Below, one piece after another: positions 36,395-45,256 of a DNA stretch of 64,000 nt. The stretch is from Paramagnetospirillum magneticum AMB-1 (GTDB taxonomy: Bacteria; Pseudomonadota; Alphaproteobacteria; Rhodospirillales; Magnetospirillaceae): NCBI RefSeq assembly GCF_000009985.1, contig NC_007626.1, positions 558,001 through 622,000 of the forward strand, written 5' to 3'. Below the pieces are notes generated by a model. The model saw nothing but the letters and a program-made list of their open reading frames with translations. It did not search any database and was not told where the DNA came from. A program made the translations under genes and the position numbers. Each line of letters begins with the position of its first letter. Position 1 is the stretch's first letter.

Positions 36395-37720
36395 TCACAA
36401 GGGCAGGCGAACGCGCGCGCGCAATCCGCCCAGCGGCGAATCCTCTAAAAGCAGGTCGCCGCCATGGGTGCGCACGATGTCGCGGGCGATGGTCAGGCCC
36501 AGGCCGACGCCGCCGGTGGCCAGATTGCGCGAGGTCTCCAGGCGGGTGAAGGGCTTGAACACTTCCTCGCGCTGGTCGGGAGGGATGCCGGGGCCGTCGT
36601 CATCGATCAGCACCTCGGCCGCCTCGCCGCGCCGCCCGACCCGGACCCAGACGTGGCCACCGTAACGCGAGGCGTTACCGATCAGGTTACCCAGGGCGCG
36701 GGCCAGGGAATCGGGACGCAGCGGCATGACGATCTCGCCCTCGTGGTGCAGGTCGATGACCATGCCCTGGCGGCGAAAGCGGGTGACCACCTCGTCAACC
36801 AGGGCCGGCAGGTCCACCTGCTCGGGCTGCTCGCTGCCTTCGCCCCGGGCAAAGGCCAGATAGCCCTCGACCATGCGCTCCATCTCGGCTACGTCCTCGT
36901 CCAGTTCGGCGCGGCCGTCCATGTCGCCCATGATGGCCAATTGCAGCTTCATGCGGGTGAGCGGGGTGCGCAGGTCGTGGGAGACCCCGGCCAGCATCTC
37001 GGTGCGCTGCTGCATCTGGCGCTGGACCCGGTGGCGCATCAGGTTGAAGGCCTGGGCGGCCTGCCGGACCTCCTGCGCCCCTTCGGGCTTGAAGTCGGCC
37101 ACATCCTGGCCCTTGCCGAAGCGGTCGGCGGCCACCGCCAGCTTGCGCACGCTGCGCACCTGATTACGCATGAACAAGGTGGCGATGCCGAACAGCAGCA
37201 TGGCGGTGCCCAGCATCCACAGGATGAAGACATAGGTGGTGGAGCTGAACAGCCGCTTCTTGGGGGCGAAGACCTCCAGCATCCCGTCCGAGAGCTGGAC
37301 ACGGATGACCACCTCGCGTTCCAGGGATTCGGCGTCGATGCGATAGGGGCGCTGGACCCGCTCGTCCAGGGCCTCGGTCAGGGCGCGTTCCAGCAGGCCC
37401 GAGGGGGCGCCGCGTGGCTGGTTGGGCAGGATGGCGCCGGGCAGGAAGCGGGTGTCCAGTTCCATCTTGTTGGCGGCGATGGACAGGATCAGGCTCCGCT
37501 CCTGTTCCCCGGGAAAGGCGCGGAGCGATTCGATGATGGTGCCGATGTCGCCGGCCAACCCCTTGGCCAAGCGCTTGGCCACCGATTCCCAGTGACTGCC
37601 GTAAAATACGTAGGCGGACACCAACTGCAGCAACACCAGTGGCATGATGATGATCAGCAGGGATCGCCCCAGCAGACCCTGGGGGGCCAGACGCTTCAGC
37701 CACCGCCCGAGATGAGACAT
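36395..37720 (-). CDS. EnvZ-like sensor histidine kinase
   Basis: 441 residues. Two membrane helices (about 18-40 and 155-180) bracket a periplasmic domain of about 115 residues. Then HAMP, the HisKA box GVSHDLRTPLTRMK with the phospho-accepting His, and the ATPase domain with N box NLIGNASRYGG, G1 DDDGPGIP and G2 GVGLGLTIA. Full length and intact. It lies 33 bases downstream of the OmpR-type regulator, its likely partner. The signal sensed is unknown. Confidence 0.93.
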   Translation of the reverse strand: MSHLGRWLKRLAPQGLLGRSLLIIIMPLVLLQLVSAYVFYGSHWESVAKRLAKGLAGDIGTIIESLRAFPGEQERSLILSIAANKMELDTRFLPGAILPNQPRGAPSGLLERALTEALDERVQRPYRIDAESLEREVVIRVQLSDGMLEVFAPKKRLFSSTTYVFILWMLGTAMLLFGIATLFMRNQVRSVRKLAVAADRFGKGQDVADFKPEGAQEVRQAAQAFNLMRHRVQRQMQQRTEMLAGVSHDLRTPLTRMKLQLAIMGDMDGRAELDEDVAEMERMVEGYLAFARGEGSEQPEQVDLPALVDEVVTRFRRQGMVIDLHHEGEIVMPLRPDSLARALGNLIGNASRYGGHVWVRVGRRGEAAEVLIDDDGPGIPPDQREEVFKPFTRLETSRNLATGGVGLGLTIARDIVRTHGGDLLLEDSPLGGLRARVRLPL

Positions 37721-37753
37721 TCCAGAAGGCCTCTCAAACGCCGGAATTTCCGG

Positions 37754-38437
37754 TCAGTCGGGTCGCAGCATATAGCCCATGCCGCGCACTGTCTGAAGAT
37801 AGCGCGGCATTTTCGGGTCGTCCTCGATCTTCTTGCGCAGCCGGGTCACCTGGACGTCGACTGTGCGGGGATTGGCCGAGTTTCCCGTTCGCGCCGCCAG
37901 ATCGTCACGCGACACCCCCTGGCCGGAGACCTCGGCCAGGATGGACAGCAGGTCACGCTCGGCCTGGGTCAGATGAACGGGCTGGTCGTCCTGGCGCAGC
38001 TCGGCGCGTCCCATGTCCCAGACGAAGGCACCCAGTCGAAGCTCGCGGGTGGGCTCGGGCTCGTCACGGGGGCTGCGGCGCAGGATGGAGGCGACCCGCA
38101 GCAGCAGTTCGCGGGGTTCGAACGGCTTGGACAGATAATCGTCGGCCCCGGATTCCAGCCCCTTGATGCGGTCATCCACCTCGCCGCGCGCCGTCAGCAG
38201 CAGGATGGGCAGGCCGTTGCCCTCGGCCCGGAGCGAGCGGGTGAGCGCCATGCCATCCTCCCCCGGCATCATGACGTCGAGAACCATCATGTCGAAAGCC
38301 AGGCCGGCCATGCATTGCCGTGCCTCGGCGGCATCGGCGGCGGTGGCCACCAGATAGCCGTTGTCGGACAGGTATTTGCGCAGCAATTCGCGCAGCCGCC
38401 GGTCATCGTCCACTACCAGGATATGGGCGTCGTCCAT
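37754..38437 (-). CDS. petR: OmpR-family response regulator, PetR-like
   Basis: 227 residues. Receiver domain with DDD acidic pocket and phospho-accepting Asp in MMVLDVMMPGEDG, Lys in YLSKPF; C-terminal winged helix (TVDVQVTRLRKKIEDDP). Gene order MarR-type regulator, OmpR-type regulator, EnvZ-like kinase next to a divergent ilvE is conserved in alphaproteobacteria and matches petP-petR of Rhodobacter capsulatus, which gives the symbol. It starts four bases after the petP stop. Confidence 0.9.
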   Translation of the reverse strand: MDDAHILVVDDDRRLRELLRKYLSDNGYLVATAADAAEARQCMAGLAFDMMVLDVMMPGEDGMALTRSLRAEGNGLPILLLTARGEVDDRIKGLESGADDYLSKPFEPRELLLRVASILRRSPRDEPEPTRELRLGAFVWDMGRAELRQDDQPVHLTQAERDLLSILAEVSGQGVSRDDLAARTGNSANPRTVDVQVTRLRKKIEDDPKMPRYLQTVRGMGYMLRPD

Positions 38438-38441
38438 GGGG

Positions 38442-38948
38442 TCAGGCTCCCCGGCGCAGTCCGGCGGCGCGGGCGGGGAAGCGGCCGCGGTCGGCCTCGT
38501 CCACCAGGCCCAGCATCACCTTGCGGAAGCCCTCCACCGCCTCGGCGCCGGCTTCGCGGTAGGCGCGGGCGATACGAGCCCGCTGGCGCTCTGTCAGCAG
38601 CCGCTCCAGTTCTATCCCTTTCTCGGTCAGTTCCAGCAGGCGCTGGCGGCGGTCGCGTACGCCGGGGCGCTGGACGATGAACTTCTCCTCCACCAACTGC
38701 CCCAGTACTCTCGAGAGGCTCTGCTTGGTAATGCGCAGGATTTCAAGCAGGTCGCTAACCGTGATGCCGGGGTGGCGGCCGACGAAATAGATGACGCGGT
38801 GATGGGCGCGGCCGAAGCCGTACTCGCCCAGAATGGCGTCGGGCTCGGCCGTGAAATCGCGATAGGCGAAGAACAGCAGCTCGATCCCCTGGCGCAGTTC
38901 CTCCTCGCGCAGGAACAGCGGGTTTATGCCGGTCTTGATGTCGCTCAT
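38442..38948 (-). CDS. petP: MarR-family regulator, PetP-like
   Basis: 168 residues. Winged helix-turn-helix core VSDLLEILRITKQSLSRVLGQLVEEKFIVQRPGVRDRRQRLLELT is that of MarR proteins, including the DxRxxR wing. Ligand unknown. First gene of the petP-petR-kinase operon. The 120-base region to divergent ilvE contains a duplicated GTTACGTCA, a possible autoregulatory site. Confidence 0.88.
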   Translation of the reverse strand: MSDIKTGINPLFLREEELRQGIELLFFAYRDFTAEPDAILGEYGFGRAHHRVIYFVGRHPGITVSDLLEILRITKQSLSRVLGQLVEEKFIVQRPGVRDRRQRLLELTEKGIELERLLTERQRARIARAYREAGAEAVEGFRKVMLGLVDEADRGRFPARAAGLRRGA

Positions 38949-38954
38949 GGCGTG

Positions 38955-39000
38955 GTTACGTCAGTCATGTTGACATATATGGCCTATAAATGTTACGTCA
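38955..39000. promoter_or_regulatory. Direct repeat GTTACGTCA in the petP-ilvE divergent promoter region
   Basis: Exact 9-mers at 38955-38963 and 38992-39000, 37 bases apart, flank an A+T-rich segment with TTGACA and TATAAA-like words. It is the only A+T-rich stretch between the two start codons, so both promoters must lie here. Confidence 0.45.
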
Positions 39001-39068
39001 TGCAAGAGAGATTGGTAATTTTCCAACCTCCCGCCCCGCCCTTACCTTCTAATTGGAACGGAACGACC

Positions 39069-39941
39069 ATGTCAGTCCTCCCCTTTGACGACCGCGACGG
39101 CTTTCTCTGGTTTGACGGCAAGCTGGTTCCCTGGCGCGATGCCAAGATCCATGTGCTGACCCATGGCCTGCATTACGGGTCCTGCGTGTTCGAGGGCGAG
39201 CGGGTGTATGGCGGCAAGGTGTTCAAGCTGCGCGAGCATTCCCAGCGTCTGATCGATTCCGGGCGCATTCTCGGCTTCGAGGTGCCGTGGACCGTCGAGG
39301 AGATAGACGAGGCCACCATGGCCACCGTCAAGGCCAACAATATCGTCGACGGCTATGTCCGCCCGGTGGCTTGGCGCGGCTCCGAGATGATGGGTGTCGC
39401 TGCCCAGACCACCAAGATCCGCTTCGCGGTGGCCACCTGGTCCTGGCCCAGCTACTGGAGCCCGGAAGCCCGCATGAAGGGCATCCGCCTCAATATCTCC
39501 ACCTGGAAGCGCCCTCACCCCGAGACCGCTCCCACCGCCTCGAAGGCGGCGGGCCTGTACATGATCTGCACCATGAGCAAGCACAAGGCCGAAGGGGATG
39601 GATATGAGGATTCCCTTATGCTCGACTGGCGGGGGCAAGTCGCCGAGGCCACGGGGGCCAATATCTTCTTCGTGTTCGGCAATGAGCTGCATACGCCGAC
39701 CCCCGATTGCTTCCTGAACGGCATCACCCGTCAGACGGTGATCGCCCTTGCCAAAAAGCGCGGCATAACCGTGGTGGAGCGGGCAATTTTCCCGGAAGAG
39801 ATGACCAAGGCCAGCGAGTGTTTCCTCACCGGCACCGCCGCCGAGGTGACGCCGGTGCGTGAAATCGGCCCCTACACCTTCACTCCCGGCGATATTACCC
39901 GTCAATTGATCACGGATTATGACGCATTGGTGCGTTCCTAA
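39069..39941 (+). CDS. ilvE: Branched-chain amino acid aminotransferase
   Basis: 290 residues, fold type IV PLP enzyme making Val, Leu and Ile from their keto acids. N-terminal DGKLVPWRDAKIHVLTHGLHYGS, catalytic Lys in TASKAAGLY, and the cofactor region DWRGQVAEATGANIFFV and FLTGTAAEVTPV are all family features. ATG 39069; frames reaching further upstream pass through petP on the opposite strand and are not coding. Divergent from petP. Confidence 0.95.
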   Translation: MSVLPFDDRDGFLWFDGKLVPWRDAKIHVLTHGLHYGSCVFEGERVYGGKVFKLREHSQRLIDSGRILGFEVPWTVEEIDEATMATVKANNIVDGYVRPVAWRGSEMMGVAAQTTKIRFAVATWSWPSYWSPEARMKGIRLNISTWKRPHPETAPTASKAAGLYMICTMSKHKAEGDGYEDSLMLDWRGQVAEATGANIFFVFGNELHTPTPDCFLNGITRQTVIALAKKRGITVVERAIFPEEMTKASECFLTGTAAEVTPVREIGPYTFTPGDITRQLITDYDALVRS

Positions 39942-40079
39942 TAATATTCGGCCGCAGCGCCCGGCCCTTTCTTGTGGAACATCAAATCCCGGTATTTTCT
40001 TTTCCGGGCTTTCGTAATAGGCTCCGCAAGGGAATTGGATGGGCGCTGCGGTCGGGTCGGGACGATCGCGTTGGAACGG

Positions 40080-41798
40080 ATGGGAGTCTCCGTGTCGCAC
40101 GCGTGGCAGAATTTGCGGCTGTCCAGTCGCTTCATGCTTATTGTCGGTGCCGGCGTTATTATTCTGATCGCCGGAGTCGTCCTCACAATCGCCCGATTCG
40201 AACGCACCGAGATGGAGCGCCAGTTAAGACAGATCTCGGCCAACGAGATGACGTCGCTGCATGCGCTGATCCTCAACGTGATGGCCAAGCGGCCCGAGGA
40301 TTCCGACAATATCGGCATCACGGTCTTCAACAACTGGTTCGATTCCCGCAACATCCACTATCCCGGCAAGGTGTGGAGCGCCTGGGGGCCGAAGGTGGCC
40401 GCCCATATGAAAGAGGTCGAGCCCGAGAGGGCGCCGAAACTGCCCAAGGACGACATCGATCGCGAGGCCTTCGAGACCAAGGTCGCGGTCGGGCGGTTCG
40501 ACGGCGGTTTCTACCGCTATTCGCTGCCCATCGTGTTGGGCGTCACCGACGGCGCCAAGGAAGAGGTGTGCCATGCCTGTCACGGCGGCATGGGCATGGT
40601 CGATGGCGACGTCATCGCCGTGCTGTCCTCCACCCTGTCCACCGCGGAATCCGAGGCCCGCCTCAATCAGGTTCTGACCTGGCTGGTGGTGGGCGGCGTG
40701 ATCGCCACCATCCTGGCGGTGTTCGGCGTCCGAACCATTCTCAAGCGCATTATCGCCGATCCCATCGAGGACATGACCGAGCGCATGGAGCAACTGGCGC
40801 GGGGCGATACCTCCATCGGCGTTCCCGCGCTGGACCGCAAGGACGAGGTGGGCGACATCGCTCGGGCCGTCCAGGTCTTCAAGGACAATACCATCGCCAA
40901 GCAGCAGATGGAGGTGGAGGCCCAGGCCGCCGCCGCCGCCCGCGATCGGCGCATGCACCATCTGGAAGACCTGATTGCCGCCTTCGACAAGGCGGTGACG
41001 GCGGTGCTGGATTCCGTGTCCGCCTCGGCGCAGCAGATGATCCAGACGGCGCGCAGCATGGTCGATTCTGCCGATCAGGCACTGGAAAAGGCCAATTCCG
41101 CGGCACGGCAGGCCAGCGACGCCAACCAGAACGTCAGCACCGTGGCCTCCGCCGCCGAGGAACTGAGTTCTTCCATCAGTGAAATCGCCCAGCAGGTCGG
41201 CATGTCCAACCAGGTGGCGGTCTCGGCGACCAAGGAGGCCGATTCGGTCAATACCCGGGTGCAGGGGCTGGCCGGCGCCGCCGACAAGATCGGCGCCATC
41301 GTCGAGATGATCACCGGCATCGCCGAGCAGACCAATCTGCTGGCGCTGAACGCCACCGTCGAGGCGGCCCGGGCCGGCGAGGCGGGCAAGGGCTTCAACG
41401 TGGTGGCGTCCGAGGTCAAGAACCTCGCCCGCCAGACCGTGGGCGCCACCGAGGATATCGCCTCTCAGGTCAATACCATCCAGCAGGAAACCGACAAGAC
41501 GGTTCGCGCCATTCGCGGCATCAACACCACCATCTCGTCTATGGACGGCATTACCACGGCCATCGCCTCGGCCATCGAGGAGCAGGGTGCCGCCACCCAG
41601 GAGATCGCCCGCAACATCGACCACGCCGCCTCGGGCACCAAGTTCGTGTACGAGAACATCAACGCGGTGACCCAGACCATCCACGAGACCGACCAGTCGG
41701 CCAAGGATGTGCTGGGAGCCGTGGAGACGCTGCAGCGTCAGGCGCAGACCCTGCGGGCCGAGGTGGATCGATTCCTTCAGGGCATCCGCGAGGCATGA
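40080..41798 (+). CDS. Methyl-accepting chemotaxis protein with c-type haem motif in the sensor domain
   Basis: About 572 residues. First membrane helix near residues 18-38; a sensor region of about 150 residues ending with EEVCHACHGG, a canonical CxxCH covalent haem site; second helix (LTWLVVGGVIATILAVFGV); HAMP; then the signalling tip (IAEQTNLLALNATVEAARAGEAGKGF). The haem segment with following MGMVDGDVIAVLS resembles Tll0287-like/DUF3365 haem domains. In the periplasm, a c-haem could report redox state, oxygen or NO. ATG 40080 is given; GTG 40092, with GGGAG five bases upstream, is a strong alternative. It stands alone and is followed by a hairpin. Confidence 0.92.
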   Translation: MGVSVSHAWQNLRLSSRFMLIVGAGVIILIAGVVLTIARFERTEMERQLRQISANEMTSLHALILNVMAKRPEDSDNIGITVFNNWFDSRNIHYPGKVWSAWGPKVAAHMKEVEPERAPKLPKDDIDREAFETKVAVGRFDGGFYRYSLPIVLGVTDGAKEEVCHACHGGMGMVDGDVIAVLSSTLSTAESEARLNQVLTWLVVGGVIATILAVFGVRTILKRIIADPIEDMTERMEQLARGDTSIGVPALDRKDEVGDIARAVQVFKDNTIAKQQMEVEAQAAAAARDRRMHHLEDLIAAFDKAVTAVLDSVSASAQQMIQTARSMVDSADQALEKANSAARQASDANQNVSTVASAAEELSSSISEIAQQVGMSNQVAVSATKEADSVNTRVQGLAGAADKIGAIVEMITGIAEQTNLLALNATVEAARAGEAGKGFNVVASEVKNLARQTVGATEDIASQVNTIQQETDKTVRAIRGINTTISSMDGITTAIASAIEEQGAATQEIARNIDHAASGTKFVYENINAVTQTIHETDQSAKDVLGAVETLQRQAQTLRAEVDRFLQGIREA

Positions 41799-41838
41799 TC
41801 GGCGTGCAGGGCCGGTAAGCGCCGGGCGAAAATGGGGG

Positions 41839-41862
41839 GGCGGACTTTCCGCCTTCCATTTC
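41839..41862 (+). terminator. Hairpin after the haem chemoreceptor gene
   Basis: GGCGGA-CTT-TCCGCC, perfect 6-bp stem, then TTCCATTT. Modest intrinsic terminator 40 bases after the stop. Confidence 0.55.
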
Positions 41863-41884
41863 AGAAGGATTACAGGTAACTCTA

Positions 41885-41903
41885 ACCCCCTCGATCAGGG
41901 GGT
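41885..41903 (+). promoter_or_regulatory. Hairpin hiding the ribosome site of the zinc-ribbon gene
   Basis: ACCCCCT-CGATC-AGGGGGT, perfect 7-bp stem. The right arm is the AGGGGG ribosome site, five bases before ATG 41908. Folding would block translation. Confidence 0.55.
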
Positions 41904-41907
41904 ATTC

Positions 41908-42099
41908 ATGAGCCTGCCCAAGACCGTGCTTGATTGTCCGCATTGCCAGCAGAGCAGTGACCATCGTGTCCATTCCTACGGAGACGGCACCGCCATCGTA
42001 TGGTGCGGCGCCTGTCATAACCCGCGGGAATTGCTGATGGCGCAATTGCGCCGTCTGGCCGGGCGCGGTACCCTCGCCGCCGTCGTCGCCGCCGAATAG
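41908..42099 (+). CDS. Small zinc-ribbon protein, function unknown
   Basis: 63 residues. Two cysteine pairs, LDCPHCQQ and VWCGACHNP, spaced 22 residues apart, fit a zinc ribbon; the tail is helical and Ala/Leu-rich. No further domain. Only the start at 41908 fits a ribosome site (AGGGGG), which sits in a hairpin. It stands between a chemoreceptor and an HD-GYP gene on the other strand. Possible nucleic-acid or protein binding; function not assignable. Confidence 0.7.
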   Translation: MSLPKTVLDCPHCQQSSDHRVHSYGDGTAIVWCGACHNPRELLMAQLRRLAGRGTLAAVVAAE

Positions 42100-42115
42100 C
42101 GGCTGGCGCGCGGGC

Positions 42116-43141
42116 CTACAGCACGGGCGACGGATCCTCGTCGAGGATGCCCGGCCCTCTCTCTTCCACAACCTCGATGCAGGCCTGTACCACGGCGGGG
42201 TCATAGCGGCTGCCCGAATGCTCGCGCAGTTCGGCGACGGCGACGTCCAGTCCCAGGGCCGGGCGGTAGGGGCGATGGGACGAGATGGCCTCCAGCACGT
42301 CGGCCACGGCGATGATCCTTGATTCCAGAATGATCTCGTCGCCCTTCAGTCCCAGAGGGTAGCCGCTGCCGTCCAGCCTTTCGTGATGCTGGCGGATCAT
42401 GTCGGCCACCGGCCAGGGGAATTCGATGTCCTTCATGATCTCCCAGCCCATCTGGGGATGCATGCGGATGACCTTGTGCACCTCGGCGGACAGCTTGCCC
42501 GGGCGGCTGAGAAACTCGGCGGGGATGTGAATCTTGCCGATGTCGTGCAGCAATCCGCCGGTGCGCAGGCCCTCCACGACCGCCTCGGACAGTCCCATCC
42601 GCTGGCCGATGGCAGTGGACAACTGCGCCACCCGCCGCTGATGGCCGGTGGTGTAGGGATCGCGCATCTCCAGGGTCAGCGACAGCGAACGGACGGTCTG
42701 AAGCAACACGCGCTTCAGGCGTTCGGCGGTGACGCGGCGCTCCTCCTCCACGGCTTTGCGTTCGATGGCGTAGAGGATGGTACGGCGGATCAGGTTGCCA
42801 TCGCCCTGGCCCTTGACCAGATAGTCCTGGCAGCCGTGCTGCAGGGCCAGCAGACCCATGGATTCATCGTCCAGGCCGGTGCAGATGACGATGGGCAGGG
42901 TGGGGGCCGCGACGCGGAACCGCTCCACCGTCTCGATGCCATGGGCATCGGGCAGCGACAGGTCGAGAAGGACGGCATCGGGGGGCTCTGCGGCCACCAT
43001 GCCCATGGCTTGTCCCAGGCAATCGGCGCGGCGGCAATGGATGCCGCCGACCTCGCTCAGCAGCAGTTCGATCAGGCGGGCATCCGCCGGATTGTCCTCG
43101 ACCACCAGAAGGTCTACGGCTCTCGATCGCATGTCGGTCAT
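42116..43141 (-). CDS. Response regulator with HD-GYP domain (probable c-di-GMP phosphodiesterase)
   Basis: 341 residues. Receiver domain with Asp in AVLLDLSLPDAHG and Lys in YLVKGQG, a short helical linker, then HD-GYP with GLLHDIGKIHIP, RQHHERLDGSGYPLGLKG and ISSHRPYRPA. All HD and GYP residues are present, so hydrolysis of c-di-GMP is likely. ATG 43141 gives a receiver start right at the usual distance; an ATG at 43165 lacks a ribosome site. It lies between two chemoreceptors, fitting control of motility versus attachment. Confidence 0.92.
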   Translation of the reverse strand: MTDMRSRAVDLLVVEDNPADARLIELLLSEVGGIHCRRADCLGQAMGMVAAEPPDAVLLDLSLPDAHGIETVERFRVAAPTLPIVICTGLDDESMGLLALQHGCQDYLVKGQGDGNLIRRTILYAIERKAVEEERRVTAERLKRVLLQTVRSLSLTLEMRDPYTTGHQRRVAQLSTAIGQRMGLSEAVVEGLRTGGLLHDIGKIHIPAEFLSRPGKLSAEVHKVIRMHPQMGWEIMKDIEFPWPVADMIRQHHERLDGSGYPLGLKGDEIILESRIIAVADVLEAISSHRPYRPALGLDVAVAELREHSGSRYDPAVVQACIEVVEERGPGILDEDPSPVL

Positions 43142-43501
43142 GTTCTGATCCCGCTTCAAATGCATCGAGGGAGGGGCGCCAAGGAGGGTGGGGGCCACGT
43201 GCACCACCCCAACGTTGTGACACAGTGTGTCGGGGATGTTAAGGGGGCTGAAGGCGCGGCAGGCTTGCTGCTTATGCACTTGGTCATGGTCTGGCTGAAA
43301 TGGCGGGGGAGACCGAGGGTGAGGCTGCTGCGCCGCAAAACATGGAAATAACAGGTATAAATCAAAGGTAGAATACTCAGGGGGCTCGGCAAAACGCTTT
43401 ATAATTTGTTAATCTAGTCCTAAGGTAATAGTTCTTCCGTGGCGAAGTGGCCTCTCCCTGGGGGCTGTCGGCCCTCACGGAATCGAAAGACGGAGGTTGC
43501 C
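43142..43501. other. Non-coding divergent region between HD-GYP regulator and chemoreceptor
   Basis: 360 bases with no supportable gene. The right half is A+T-rich and includes a TATAAT word at 43400-43405 without a convincing -35 partner. Both flanking promoters should lie here. No sigma-28 motif was found. Confidence 0.5.
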
Positions 43502-45199
43502 ATGGGCGGACTGAAACTGGGCATCGGAGGAAAAATCTGGGCGCTGGTGGCGCTTCTCGTGGCGGGTCTTGGACTGCTGGCGGTCCAGAGTCTGTCATCG
43601 ACCCATGAAACCCTGATCGAGGATCGCCGCCAAGCTCTGAAGCAGGTTCTCGATTCCTCGGCCAGCGTGGTGGAGAGCTTCCGCGCCCGTGCCGCCAAGG
43701 GCGAGTTCAGCGAGGAACAGGGCAAGCGTCTGGCCATGGAGACATTGCGCGCCTGGCGCTATGGCAACAACGACTACGTCTTCATCAACTCGTACGACAT
43801 GCGTCCGCTGATGCACCCGCTCCGTCCCGAGATGGAGGGCCAGGACCAGTCGGAAATGAAGGACCCCAACGGGGTCTATGTCACCCGCGCCATGATCGAA
43901 GTGGCGCGAAGCCCGGCCGGAGCCGGCTTCACCAGCTATCACTGGGCCAGGGTCAAGGATAAGCCCCCGGTACCCAAGCTGGTCTACGTCATCAATTACA
44001 AGCCTTGGAACTGGGTGCTGGGAACCGGCGTCTATATCGACGATATCGACGAGGCCTATGCGGCCAAGGCGCTCGATCTGGGCACCAAGGCCGCCCTCTT
44101 GGGGGTATTGGCCGCCGTTATCGCGGTGCTGATCGCCCGCTCCATCACCGGGCCGCTGGGGCAGCTGGTGTCGCGCATGCGGGCTCTGGCCGAGGGCGAT
44201 ATCGAGCGTCAGGTCGAAGGCACCGGGCGCAAGGATGAGATCGGCGCCCTGGCCCGCGCCATGGAGGTGTTCCGCGGCAACGCCCGGGAAAATCGCCGCC
44301 TGCTCGATGAGCAGGAGCAGTTGAAGCTGGCGGCGGCCCAGGAACGGAACCGAACGTTGAGGGACATGGCCGAAGGGCTGGAGCGGCGGGTCAAATCGGC
44401 GGTGGACGCCATCAACAACGTGGGGCAGCGCCTCAATGGCGCCTCCAGCGCCATGACCCAGACGGCCGACCAGACCTCAGAGCAGACCGGCGCCGTGGTC
44501 GCCGCCACCCAGCAGACCTCGACCAACGTGCAGACGGTGGCTTCGGCGGCCGAGGAATTGAGCGCGTCCGGCAACGAGATCAGCCGTCAGGTGTCTCTGA
44601 CCGCCGACATCGCCCGCGCCGCCGCCGAGGAGGCGTCCCAGACCAACGGCATGGTTGCCGCCCTGGCCGCCGCCGCCGGGCGGATCGGCGAGGTGGTGCA
44701 GTTGATCGACGCCATTGCCGGTCAGACCAACCTGCTGGCGCTCAACGCCACCATCGAGGCGGCCCGCGCCGGCGAGGCCGGCAAGGGCTTCGCCGTGGTG
44801 GCGGGCGAGGTCAAGACCCTGGCCAACCAGACCGCCAAGGCGACCCAGGAGATCACCACCCAGATCGCCGCGGTCCAGACCGAGACCACCCGGGCCGTGG
44901 CGGCCATCCGCCATATCGGCGAGACCATCACCAGGGTGGACGAGGCGACCTCGTCCATCGCCAGCGCGGTGGAGGAGCAGAATGCGGCCATTCACGAGAT
45001 CACCCGCAGCGTCCAGGAAGCGGCGCGCGGCACCCGCGAGGTGACCGAGCATATCAGCCGGGTGTCCGATGGCGCCCGGACGTCCAAGTCCGCCGCCGAG
45101 GAGGTGGCCGGCTCGGCCCGCGAGATGGTGACCCAGAACGGCACCCTGACTCGCGAGATCGACGGCTTCCTGCGCGAGATCCGCACCCAGGCATCCTGA
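43502..45199 (+). CDS. Methyl-accepting chemotaxis protein with sCache-type sensor
   Basis: 565 residues. Helix 1 (about 10-30), periplasmic domain with RYGNNDYVFINSYDMRPLMHP and NWVLGTGVYIDDI, the pattern of single-Cache (sCache_2) sensors of small organic acids or similar ligands, helix 2 (about 195-215), HAMP, long coiled coil and the conserved tip (IAGQTNLLALNATIEAARAGEAGKGFAVVAGEVK). ATG with GGAGG upstream. Followed by a strong terminator. Confidence 0.93.
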   Translation: MGGLKLGIGGKIWALVALLVAGLGLLAVQSLSSTHETLIEDRRQALKQVLDSSASVVESFRARAAKGEFSEEQGKRLAMETLRAWRYGNNDYVFINSYDMRPLMHPLRPEMEGQDQSEMKDPNGVYVTRAMIEVARSPAGAGFTSYHWARVKDKPPVPKLVYVINYKPWNWVLGTGVYIDDIDEAYAAKALDLGTKAALLGVLAAVIAVLIARSITGPLGQLVSRMRALAEGDIERQVEGTGRKDEIGALARAMEVFRGNARENRRLLDEQEQLKLAAAQERNRTLRDMAEGLERRVKSAVDAINNVGQRLNGASSAMTQTADQTSEQTGAVVAATQQTSTNVQTVASAAEELSASGNEISRQVSLTADIARAAAEEASQTNGMVAALAAAAGRIGEVVQLIDAIAGQTNLLALNATIEAARAGEAGKGFAVVAGEVKTLANQTAKATQEITTQIAAVQTETTRAVAAIRHIGETITRVDEATSSIASAVEEQNAAIHEITRSVQEAARGTREVTEHISRVSDGARTSKSAAEEVAGSAREMVTQNGTLTREIDGFLREIRTQAS

Positions 45200-45210
45200 G
45201 TCCGGGCATG

Positions 45211-45245
45211 AAAAAGCCCCCCGGCCCTGCGGCCGGGGGGCTTTG
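45211..45245. terminator. Strong bidirectional terminator
   Basis: AAAAAGCCCCCCGGCC-CTGC-GGCCGGGGGGCTTTG: 12-bp stem with A-run left and T-run right, between convergent chemoreceptor and aminotransferase genes. Confidence 0.9.
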
Positions 45246-45256
45246 TCTTGGGCGGC

